DNA from: JACDAS01 sp046262415 | Lineage (GTDB): Bacteria > Actinomycetota > Thermoleophilia > Gaiellales > Gaiellaceae | Direction: 5' to 3' | Length of the DNA: 24,356 nt | Assembly: GCA_046262415.1 (NCBI GenBank) | Contig: JBHEMU010000099.1 | Location: 1-24,356 of the forward strand | Shown here: positions 1 through 6,468 of the stretch, one piece after another | Layout of the letters: each line of letters opens with the position of its first letter | How positions within the stretch are numbered: position 1 is the first letter of the stretch | Notes under the pieces: model-generated | The model's database searches: none | What the model was told of the DNA's origin: nothing | The model's input: only the letters and a program-made list of their open reading frames with translations | Translations under genes and position numbers: made by a program

Positions 1-379
<379 letters not shown>

Positions 380-395
380 GAACCGGTTGTCACGT

Positions 396-474
396 CGGCC
401 CGAAGGCCGGTTTGACAGCTTGTTCGTGGATGAGCTTGAAGCTCAAAGTGTCCCACCCGCCGGCCCGAAGGCCG
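396..474 (-). other. Pre-16S leader hairpins
   Basis: Just upstream of 16S the leader carries two copies of the same UUCG-type hairpin, CGGCCTTCGGGCCG (revcomp at 396-409 and 461-474). A third hairpin, TGAGCTTGAAGCTCA, lies between them (431-445). The UUCG tetraloop closed by C-G is a very stable RNA fold. These hairpins probably help pre-rRNA folding or RNase III processing; that role is inferred from position. Confidence 0.6.
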
Positions 475-531
475 TGGGGTGTGACGGGTTGATTCCTCCC
501 ACGTGAAAAAGACCACGCGAGAGGTCTCGAC

Positions 532-560
532 GTAAACGCACGCTGCTGAGTTTTCAAAGA
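532..560 (-). promoter_or_regulatory. boxA / pre-16S processing-type leader element
   Basis: Read on the minus strand, this stretch begins TCTTTGAAAACTCAGCAG and continues with GTGCGTTTAC. From memory it closely resembles the conserved mycobacterial rRNA leader around TTTGAGAACTCAATAG-TGTGTTT, where the boxA antitermination signal (NusB/S10 binding) and the 16S processing stem lie. It sits about 155 nt before the mature 16S 5' end, a normal distance. The assignment is by motif similarity and position. Confidence 0.55.
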
Positions 561-582
561 CCGGCACCGCCTGGCTGACCGC

Positions 583-611
583 AAAAAAGGCCCCGGCTCG
601 CGCCAGAGGCC
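583..611 (-). terminator. Intrinsic terminator between tyrS and 16S rRNA
   Basis: On the minus strand the sequence GGCCTCTGGC-GCGA-GCCGGGGCC folds into a nine-pair stem with one bulged T and a GNRA tetraloop, followed at once by TTTTTT (583-588). This is a standard rho-independent terminator. It lies downstream of tyrS but also downstream of the promoter at 714-741 and upstream of the boxA-like element, so it could end tyrS mRNA, attenuate the rRNA transcript, or both. Confidence 0.75.
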
Positions 612-713
612 CCCAGAAGCTCGGAACAGATCGTATCCGATTGCGTCCTAAGGCGCTCCATTGGTCGAGGTACCGGTTCTTTCCTTGCGGCCACCCTATC
701 GGGCAGCCCGGGA

Positions 714-741
714 ATGATAGCAACGCGCGTTCGGGTGTCAA
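714..741 (-). promoter_or_regulatory. Strong sigma-70-type promoter for the rRNA operon
   Basis: On the minus strand TTGACA (741-736) and TATCAT (719-714) are separated by 16 bp. The -35 hexamer is a perfect consensus match and the -10 matches 5 of 6. The predicted start lies near 707, some 330 nt before 16S. The TGA inside TTGACA is the tyrS stop codon (738-740), so the promoter begins within the end of tyrS. No other gene follows on this strand before 16S, so the rRNA operon is the natural target. Confidence 0.75.
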
Positions 742-1883
742 GCGGCGCGGAAGCGGGCGAACCGGCGCTTGCCGGCCTGGACGAGAGCCCCGTCGAGGCG
801 GCCGCGAGCGAGGTCGAGGTCGCTCACCACCTCGCCGTCCACCTTCACCGCCCCCTGCCCGATCAGGCGCCTTGCCTCGCTCGTCGACGCGACGCCCAGG
901 TGGTCGACGAGGAGCGCCGGCAGGTGGAGGGGGTCGCCCTCCGGCAGCGCGAGCTCGGGGACGTACTGAGGGGCCCGCCCCTGCCGGACGACGCGCGTGA
1001 AGTGCGCTTCCGCGCGGCGGGCGGCCTCGTCCCCGTGCGAGCGCGCGACGATGCGCCGCGCCAGCTCGAGCTTCAGCTCGAGCGGGTCGCCCGCGGGCAG
1101 CTCCCGTTCCAGCACCAGGGCGTACCACTCGCCGAGCTGCCCGTCGGAGATCCGCATCGTGCGGCCGAACTGCTCCTCGGGCTCGAGCGCCAGCGGGATG
1201 TTGTTGCCGACGGAGGAGCTCATCTTCAACCCGTCCCACGAGAGCAGGAGCGGCGTCGTCAGCACCACCTGGGGCTCGAGCCCGTACGCCTGCATCACCT
1301 CCCGCCCGGCAAGGAGGTTGTAGAGCTGGTCGGTGCCGCCGAGCTCGACGTCGGCCCGGACGGCGACCGAGTCGTACGCCTGCATCAGCGGATAGAGGAG
1401 CTCGGAGATCGAGATCGGCTCGCGCGCGGCGTACCGCTTGGCGAAGTCGTCCCGCTCGAGCATCCGCGCGACGGTGACCGTCCGTGCCAGCCGGACGACG
1501 TCGGCATAGCTCAGGGTCGAGAGCCACTCACCGTTGTAGCGCACCTCCGTGCGCTCCGGGTCGATGATCGTCGACGCCTGCTCGAGGTAGGTCTTCGCGC
1601 TGCGGTCGATCTCCTCGTCCGAGAGGATCGGCCGCTCCGCCGAGCGGCCGGACGGGTCGCCGATCCTCGTCGTGTAGTCGCCGACGATGAAGACCCCCAC
1701 GTGCCCCTCGTCCTGGAAGGCCCGCATGCGCTGGAGCGGCACTGCGCGGCCGATGTGGATGTCGGGCGAGGTGACGTCGATCCCGAGCTTCACGCGGAGC
1801 GGGCGTCCGAGGGTGAGCTTCCGCTCGAGCTCGCCGGCGGGCAGGACGTCGACGGCGTTCCGGGTGAGCTCGGAGATCCCCAA
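738..1883 (-). CDS. tyrS: Tyrosyl-tRNA synthetase
   Basis: Class I aminoacyl-tRNA synthetase that charges tRNA-Tyr in the cytoplasm. The protein has 381 residues. The Rossmann catalytic domain carries the HIGH-type motif as HIGR at residues 43-46, in the context LGIDVTSPDIHIG, and the KMSKS-type motif as KMSSS at 220-224. VGDYTTRIGDPSGRS near residue 67 is typical of the family, and the C-terminal 70 or so residues form an S4-like RNA-binding domain (ARRLIGQGAVKVDGE). The organisation matches the TyrS2/TyrZ branch rather than the classical TyrS. The start is a TTG at 1883 and its N-terminus aligns with normal family starts; no better ATG or GTG is available and no clear Shine-Dalgarno is seen. 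The gene is directly upstream of the rRNA operon, whose promoter overlaps its stop codon. Confidence 0.95.
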   Translation of the reverse strand: MGISELTRNAVDVLPAGELERKLTLGRPLRVKLGIDVTSPDIHIGRAVPLQRMRAFQDEGHVGVFIVGDYTTRIGDPSGRSAERPILSDEEIDRSAKTYLEQASTIIDPERTEVRYNGEWLSTLSYADVVRLARTVTVARMLERDDFAKRYAAREPISISELLYPLMQAYDSVAVRADVELGGTDQLYNLLAGREVMQAYGLEPQVVLTTPLLLSWDGLKMSSSVGNNIPLALEPEEQFGRTMRISDGQLGEWYALVLERELPAGDPLELKLELARRIVARSHGDEAARRAEAHFTRVVRQGRAPQYVPELALPEGDPLHLPALLVDHLGVASTSEARRLIGQGAVKVDGEVVSDLDLARGRLDGALVQAGKRRFARFRAA

Positions 1884-1897
1884 GGGCGCGGCAAGCG

Positions 1898-1903
1898 TAC
1901 AAT
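1898..1903 (+). promoter_or_regulatory. Candidate -10 element for the penicillin-binding protein gene
   Basis: TACAAT is a good -10 hexamer in otherwise very GC-rich DNA, inside the divergent gap between tyrS and the PBP gene. No convincing -35 lies 16-18 bp upstream. A possible tyrS -10, TACGCT on the minus strand (1899-1894), overlaps it. Initiation would fall at about 1910, in frame with the PBP. Confidence 0.4.
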
Positions 1904-2005
1904 CGCCGGGTTCTGCGGCTTCGAAGACGCAGCACCGGAGCGCCCAAGCGGCGCCGGCGAAGGATCCGCAAGCTCCGCCTCCTCGCCCTCCTCGCCCTCC
2001 TGGGC

Positions 2006-4360
2006 GTGCTCGGCCTCGCCTCCTTCACCTACGGGCTGATGTCCGCGATCGCGGGTGAGATCCCGAAGCTCGACGAGACTCGCCGGCAGGGCGTGCAGAA
2101 GGACGGCTTCATCTACGCCTCCGACGGCAAGACCGTCCTGGCCGTGCTGCGCGGCACCGAGAGCCGGATCCTCGTCAGCTCACGCCAGATCGCCCCCACG
2201 ATCAAGCACGCGATCGTCGCGGTCGAGGACAAGCGCTTCTTCGACCACAGCGGCATCGACGTGCGCGGCATCTTCCGCGCCGCCTGGGCCGACCTCCGCC
2301 ATCAGAAGGTCGTCGAGGGCGGCTCGACGATCACGCAGCAGTTCATCAAGAACGCCTACGTCGAGCGGTCGCGCTCGATCGCGCGGAAGCTGAAGGAGGC
2401 CCTGCTGGCGCGGCAGCTCGAGCAGCGCTGGTCGAAGGAGCGGATCCTCACCGCCTACCTGAACACGATCTACTTCGGGAACGGCGCCTACGGCATCCAG
2501 CGGGCGGCGAAGACCTACTTCGGCCACGGCGCGTCCAAGCTGACGTGGGCCGAGGCAGCGCTCCTCGCCGGCATTCCTGCCGACCCCAGCCGTTACGACC
2601 CGGTCGCGAGCCCGGCGGAGGCCCGGCGGCGCCGGGAGCTCGTGCTGAGGAAGCTCTACGAGCAGGGGACGATCACCCTCTCGCAGCGCGCCGCGGCCAA
2701 CCGGGCAGCCCTCCCCCGTCCCGACCGCGTCCACCTGCCGGTCGCCGTCGGGCAGGCCCAGTACTTCACGAACTACGTCAAGCAGCAGCTCGTCGACCGC
2801 TACGGCTCCGGCCGCGTCTTCGGCGGCGGCATGCGGGTCGTCACCTCGATCGACTTCGGTCTGCAGGAGATCGCGCGAGAGTCGATCTCGGAGTGGCTGC
2901 CGGACGCGGACGGGCCTTCCGCCGCGCTCGTCGCGATCGACCCGCGCGACGGCCGCGTCCTGGCGATGATCGGCGGACGCAGCTTCCGGGAGAGTCAGTT
3001 CAACCTGGCCGTGCAGGGCGAGCGGCAGCCCGGCTCCGCGTTCAAGCCGTTCGTGCTCGCGGCCGCGCTCGAGCAGGGCATCTCCCCCGAGACGACGTTC
3101 GATTCGGAGCCGGTGACGATCCCCTACGACGGCAAGCTCTGGGCCGTCCGCAACTACGAGAACTCCTACCTGGGCCGGATCGACCTCGCCACGGCGACGA
3201 TCGCCTCCGACAACGCCGTCTACGCGCAGCTGACCCACGTCGTCTCGCCGCGCGAGGTCTCGCGCACGGCAAGGAAGCTCGGCGTCACGAGTCCGCTCGA
3301 CGACTACCTCGCGATCGGCCTCGGCGGCGAGGCCGTCAACCCCCTGGAGATGGCGAGAGGGTTCGCCTCCTTCGCGAACGGCGGCCGCCGTGTCGACGGC
3401 TCCCGCACCGGCGACCGCCCGCGCGCCGTCCTCTCGATCAACGGCAAGGAGAACGAGCCGAAGCCGGTGGAGGTGATGTCTGCAAACAACGCGGCGGTCC
3501 TGAACGGCATCCTGCAGCGGGTCGTCACCGGCGGGACCGGGACCCGGGCGCAGCTCGCGGACGGCCGACCCGTCGCCGGCAAGACCGGCACGACCGAGAA
3601 CTACGGCGACGCGTGGTTCGTCGGCTACACGCCGCAGCTCGCCGTCGCCGTCTGGGTGGGCTACCCGGACACGCTCAGGCCGATGCTGACCGAGTACTAC
3701 GGCCGCCCGGTCGCCGGCGGCACCTTTCCGGCGCGAATCTGGAAGACCTTCGCGGAGCGCGCGCTCGCCCACCTGCGGGAGGAGCCGGCGAGCTTCCCGG
3801 GCGCGGAGTACGTGAGCGCCGAGCCGCGACGCCTCGCGCTGCGTCGGGAGGGCTGGGCGTTCGACAACACCGGTCACTGCCGCAACACGATCGAGGTCGC
3901 CTACTTCACCGACCGCGAGCCCCTGCGGCAGGCGAACTGCAAGCCGAACGAGGTGGACGTCCCGCGCGTGGTCGGCAAGCCGCTCGAGCTGGCCGAGCAG
4001 CGACTCCGGGCGCAACCGCTGACGCCGGTCCTGATCTACAAGCCCGCCGCGCCGAGGCAGCGACTCGGGATCGTGCTGCGCCAGTTCCCCGCGGGCGGGA
4101 CCCTCTCCTCGTTCGACGAGGTGAAGCTGGTGCTCGCAAAGCCCCTGCACGGCGTCGTGCCTGGCCTGGTCGGACTGCCGCTCGGCACCGCGCGCCAGCG
4201 ACTCCGACGCTTGCATCTGCGCCCGCGCGTGCGCATGCTGGAGCGCGTGCTCGATCCCGACGCGGCTCGGGTCGTCTCGCAGGCGCCGGGCCCCGGCGTG
4301 GCGGCGGCGCCCGGCATGCCGGTCAGGCTGGCCGTCCGGGACGAGGCACCGGCCGGCTGA
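2006..4360 (+). CDS. Class A penicillin-binding protein (transglycosylase/transpeptidase) with C-terminal PASTA domains
   Basis: Bifunctional peptidoglycan synthase that polymerises lipid II and cross-links stem peptides outside the membrane. From the GTG at 2006 it has 784 residues. The GT51 domain (about 45-220) shows VEDKRFFDHSG with catalytic Glu74 and GGSTITQQ at 105-112. The transpeptidase domain (about 300-600) has SAFK (Ser344-Lys347), SDN (401-403) and KTGT (526-529). Two PASTA domains follow (about 650-780, starting VPRVVGKP and VPGLVGLP). The start is doubtful: the frame stays open upstream and encodes a basic stretch plus hydrophobic LRLLALLALLGVLGLASF, a typical signal anchor that the GTG would cut in two. 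No ATG, GTG or TTG lies in frame between the -10 at 1898 and 2006, so a CTG (1913) or ATC (1964) start is possible. The 3' end overlaps the convergent glycosylase gene by 38 bp. Confidence 0.95.
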   Translation: MLGLASFTYGLMSAIAGEIPKLDETRRQGVQKDGFIYASDGKTVLAVLRGTESRILVSSRQIAPTIKHAIVAVEDKRFFDHSGIDVRGIFRAAWADLRHQKVVEGGSTITQQFIKNAYVERSRSIARKLKEALLARQLEQRWSKERILTAYLNTIYFGNGAYGIQRAAKTYFGHGASKLTWAEAALLAGIPADPSRYDPVASPAEARRRRELVLRKLYEQGTITLSQRAAANRAALPRPDRVHLPVAVGQAQYFTNYVKQQLVDRYGSGRVFGGGMRVVTSIDFGLQEIARESISEWLPDADGPSAALVAIDPRDGRVLAMIGGRSFRESQFNLAVQGERQPGSAFKPFVLAAALEQGISPETTFDSEPVTIPYDGKLWAVRNYENSYLGRIDLATATIASDNAVYAQLTHVVSPREVSRTARKLGVTSPLDDYLAIGLGGEAVNPLEMARGFASFANGGRRVDGSRTGDRPRAVLSINGKENEPKPVEVMSANNAAVLNGILQRVVTGGTGTRAQLADGRPVAGKTGTTENYGDAWFVGYTPQLAVAVWVGYPDTLRPMLTEYYGRPVAGGTFPARIWKTFAERALAHLREEPASFPGAEYVSAEPRRLALRREGWAFDNTGHCRNTIEVAYFTDREPLRQANCKPNEVDVPRVVGKPLELAEQRLRAQPLTPVLIYKPAAPRQRLGIVLRQFPAGGTLSSFDEVKLVLAKPLHGVVPGLVGLPLGTARQRLRRLHLRPRVRMLERVLDPDAARVVSQAPGPGVAAAPGMPVRLAVRDEAPAG

Positions 4361-4955
4361 GGTAGGGCGAGCCGGCCAGCGCGTAGCGCCAGGGCAGGTC
4401 GACGGCGCGCGTGATGCCGACGCGAGGGCACGCCGCAATCTCTCGCGCACGCGCGCGCGCGGCGAGCTCGAAGGGCGGCTCGTCCACCGGGAGCCCGTCG
4501 TGGTCGCCCGTGACGCCGAGCGCCTGGCAGAGCCGGCCGGGGCCCGCGCAGAGCAGGCGCGCGTCCTCGAGGCCGCGGCGGGCACGCATCCGGTCGAGTC
4601 CGTGGATCGGCTCGAGGGCGCGGACGAGCACGGCCGCCGCCGCGCCTTCCTCCTCGCACACGAGGTTCAGGCACCAGTGGATGCCGTACGAGCGGTACAC
4701 GTACGCCTGGCCCGGCGGGCCGAACATTGCCGCGTTCCGGCGCGTCTGCCCGCGGAAGCCGTGGCTCGCGGGGTCCGTGCCGTCGTAGGCCTCCGCCTCG
4801 ACGATCGTCCCGCCGACGCCGTCGACGAGCAGGGTCGCGCCGACGAGCTCCGGCGCGACGTCGTGGACGCTGCGCCCGAAGAAGTCCCTGCGCAGGCGCG
4901 GCGCGTCCGGCACGTCGGTCGCGACGTTCCTAGGTTCCGCTTGAAGTCCGCGCAC
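4323..4955 (-). CDS. 3-methyladenine DNA glycosylase (AAG/MPG family)
   Basis: Base-excision repair enzyme that removes alkylated purines such as 3-methyladenine. The 210-residue product carries the family signatures in order: DFFGRSVHDVAPELVGATL (about 24-42), the catalytic-region motif IVEAEAYDGTDPASH (51-65), then QTRRNAAMFGPPGQAYVYRS and YGIHWCLNLV, and later LCAGPGRLCQALGV. Length and layout match the compact bacterial enzymes. The given start is GTG at 4955. An in-frame GTG at 4913, giving a product beginning PDAPRLRRDFFGR, fits the family N-terminus about as well and has AGGAA about 13 nt upstream, so the first 14 codons may be untranslated. The gene is convergent with the PBP gene and overlaps its last 38 bp. 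On its 5' side lies the low-GC patch. Confidence 0.92.
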   Translation of the reverse strand: MRGLQAEPRNVATDVPDAPRLRRDFFGRSVHDVAPELVGATLLVDGVGGTIVEAEAYDGTDPASHGFRGQTRRNAAMFGPPGQAYVYRSYGIHWCLNLVCEEEGAAAAVLVRALEPIHGLDRMRARRGLEDARLLCAGPGRLCQALGVTGDHDGLPVDEPPFELAARARAREIAACPRVGITRAVDLPWRYALAGSPYLSRPVPRPGRPA

Positions 4956-4978
4956 GCGAACGTCCAGACCCGAATCCG

Positions 4979-4992
4979 TGGGTGGCCACCCA
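4979..4992. repeat. 14-bp perfect palindrome TGGGTGGCCACCCA
   Basis: A perfect dyad lies 24 bp upstream of the longest glycosylase reading frame and at the left border of the lower-GC patch. It could be an operator for the glycosylase gene. No regulator is visible nearby and the function is unknown. Confidence 0.4.
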
Positions 4993-5218
4993 TCTCGGTA
5001 CTCCCGGGGAGCGCGTGGACCGACGGCTACACCGTTTCGCTAGACCTCCTAGTTGGGGCACGGATCCGGAGTCGCAACCGTACCAAGCCGGGCTGTATAG
5101 AATTCCCACACTCCAAGGCTCCTCTAGATCGTCGCCCTTTCCGGGCGAGGCTGACCATCATTGTATGCCCAACGACCGTATTACCTTGTTACCTCCAAGG
5201 AAACCGACATTAACCAAC

Positions 5219-5686
5219 ATGGTTCGGATGTTGCTGCTCTTGGTGGCTGGTGGCGTCGTGACGGCATGTGGGCCTTCTGGCTCGGGCCTGAGTAGGCCGG
5301 AAGCGCTGCAAGCAGCGGACACCATTGCGTCAGACCTCAATGAGCGAGTCTGTGAGGCTTGGGGAGACTTAGATGACTGCTTCGAAGGAGGACGACTTAT
5401 AGTCGTCGGTAACCGGCTCACCAAGCTCGATGGTAACCCTCGCTGGAGCTTCGCACTCGATCTCGAGGGACGTCCCGCGTACTACGACCCTAACGGGTCA
5501 AGTTACTGGGACACTACATTTGGAGACCGACCTTGCTTCTTCCTCGGCAAAGAGAAGGGTGACATACTGTTTGCGCCTGGTTACGTCGACTTCCATGAAT
5601 TTGCGGACGCAAAGTTACTCCCGGATCCGTGGCTGGAACCGTGGCGCTGCGAGTCGGCGCAATGGCCAGATTTAGACTATCCCTGA
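5219..5686 (+). CDS. Putative secreted lipoprotein, unknown function
   Basis: I do not recognise this protein. From the ATG at 5219 it has 155 residues. The N-terminus MVRMLLLLVAGGVVTAC is a compact lipoprotein signal peptide with a lipobox V-T-A-C, so Cys17 would be lipidated and the protein anchored outside the membrane. The mature part is acidic and aromatic and has four more cysteines, including Cys45 and Cys54 (RVCEAW, DDCFEG). An in-frame ATG at 5165 would add 18 residues; AAGGAA at 5197-5202 is about 17 nt before 5219, rather far for a ribosome binding site, so the start is not settled. Codon use is much less GC-biased at third positions than in the neighbours, which suggests recent acquisition or relaxed selection. 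A second open frame continues directly after its TGA stop. Confidence 0.6.
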   Translation: MVRMLLLLVAGGVVTACGPSGSGLSRPEALQAADTIASDLNERVCEAWGDLDDCFEGGRLIVVGNRLTKLDGNPRWSFALDLEGRPAYYDPNGSSYWDTTFGDRPCFFLGKEKGDILFAPGYVDFHEFADAKLLPDPWLEPWRCESAQWPDLDYP

Positions 5687-6111
5687 GGGGTGCGAGACCG
5701 CGATCGGCATCAACCTATCTCCTGTTGGCATACCGCCGCCGCTGACGACGTACCAGACCGCCGAGGCCGAAGCCGCGCCGATTCAGTCACAGTTTGACCC
5801 AGACACTCCAAGTCGACGCGTCGGGCGGGGATGCAGTCACGGTTCTGCAGTACCGTGACTAAAGCATCATATTATGCAACCTCGCCAAGTGTCGGTCATC
5901 TCCATGATCGTGGCACCGCCTCGCAGGCACCCTCCTCAGAGGCAGCAGGTGGCTCCCTGAAGCGCGCACGGGTGCAATCGATGCGCCATAGGTCACCGGT
6001 TTGGATACGGGCGTTATATGAGTTCGCGGAGAACGCTCAGCGCACCCGCTCCCCACGAGGATCAGCTGGGGGGATGCGCCTTCCGTGCCCTCGCCTGCTT
6101 GGGGAGACGAT
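5687..6111. other. Gene-poor, lower-GC interval
   Basis: No convincing gene was found here. After the lipoprotein stop, the +1 frame stays open for 57 codons (5685-5858) with fairly protein-like codons but no start codon. Beyond that, short ORFs on both strands have erratic composition and no recognisable motif. AT-rich words such as CATCATATTATGCAAC (around 5864-5880) are foreign to the rest of the window. CAGTCAC occurs at 5784-5790 and again at 5834-5840. I see no transposase remnant, tRNA or obvious attachment site. Confidence 0.5.
5835..5860. repeat. Perfect 9-bp inverted repeat (hairpin)
   Basis: AGTCACGGT (5835-5843) and ACCGTGACT (5852-5860) are exact reverse complements around an 8-nt loop. 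There is no T-run after it, so it is not a classical terminator; it may be an operator, an RNA hairpin ending the lipoprotein transcript, or a remnant of a mobile repeat. Confidence 0.55.
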
Positions 6112-6447
6112 CTAGAAGAGCTTCTGCGCCTCGCCGGATTTGGTGGAGGCCTCGAGCACCCGCCGCGCCCGCCGACCGAGGTCGCCGAGGTCGACCTTGC
6201 CGGCCTCGGCCTGCTCGGCGAGCCGCTCCGCCAGGTCGAGTGCCTGGTCGATCAAGGCGTTGCCGGCGGCCGCGTCGTGCCCCAGCTCGTGCAGGATCGT
6301 CCGCTCGGTGCGCGAGGCGACGATCGCGTCGGGGATGCCGTCGACCCAGACCCGCGTCCGGTTGCCGCTGCCACGGCGGTCGGTGATCGGCTCGAGGGCG
6401 TAGATCCGGTCCGAGCGTGCGTACTTGCCGAAGCCCAGGAAAACCAT
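6112..6447 (-). CDS. RemA-like (DUF370) small regulatory protein, tentative
   Basis: A 111-residue protein. The N-terminal half reads VFLGFGKYARSDRIYALEPI followed by NRTRVWVDGIPDAIVASRTE. This resembles the RemA/DUF370 layout in which GFG, an RI-centred segment and an RRTRAV strand lead to a V-I-L-S-A-like strand. RemA of Bacillus is a small DNA-binding activator of biofilm-matrix genes. The C-terminal 50 residues are a charged, probably helical extension (LIDQALDLAERLAEQAEAGK) not found in short RemA proteins. The family call is by remembered pattern only. The ATG at 6447 lies 21 bp after the DegT aminotransferase stop, so it is probably the last gene of the amino-acid operon; no strong Shine-Dalgarno is visible. 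Confidence 0.6.
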   Translation of the reverse strand: MVFLGFGKYARSDRIYALEPITDRRGSGNRTRVWVDGIPDAIVASRTERTILHELGHDAAAGNALIDQALDLAERLAEQAEAGKVDLGDLGRRARRVLEASTKSGEAQKLF

Positions 6448-6468
6448 CTTCGGCGCGTCCGCCAGGGC

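Noticed and set aside
505..527. Weak hairpin AGACC/GGTCT followed by TTTTC in the 16S leader
   Set aside because: The stem is only 5 bp, the loop long and the T-run short; it does not qualify as a terminator.
2180..4585. 801-codon open frame on the minus strand opposite the PBP gene
   Set aside because: It is antisense to a clearly recognisable PBP, has Arg/Ala/Asp-rich shadow composition and shows no domain.
5831..6115. 94-codon plus-strand ORF in the low-GC patch
   Set aside because: It has no motif, erratic composition, no ribosome binding site, and begins within the inverted-repeat region.
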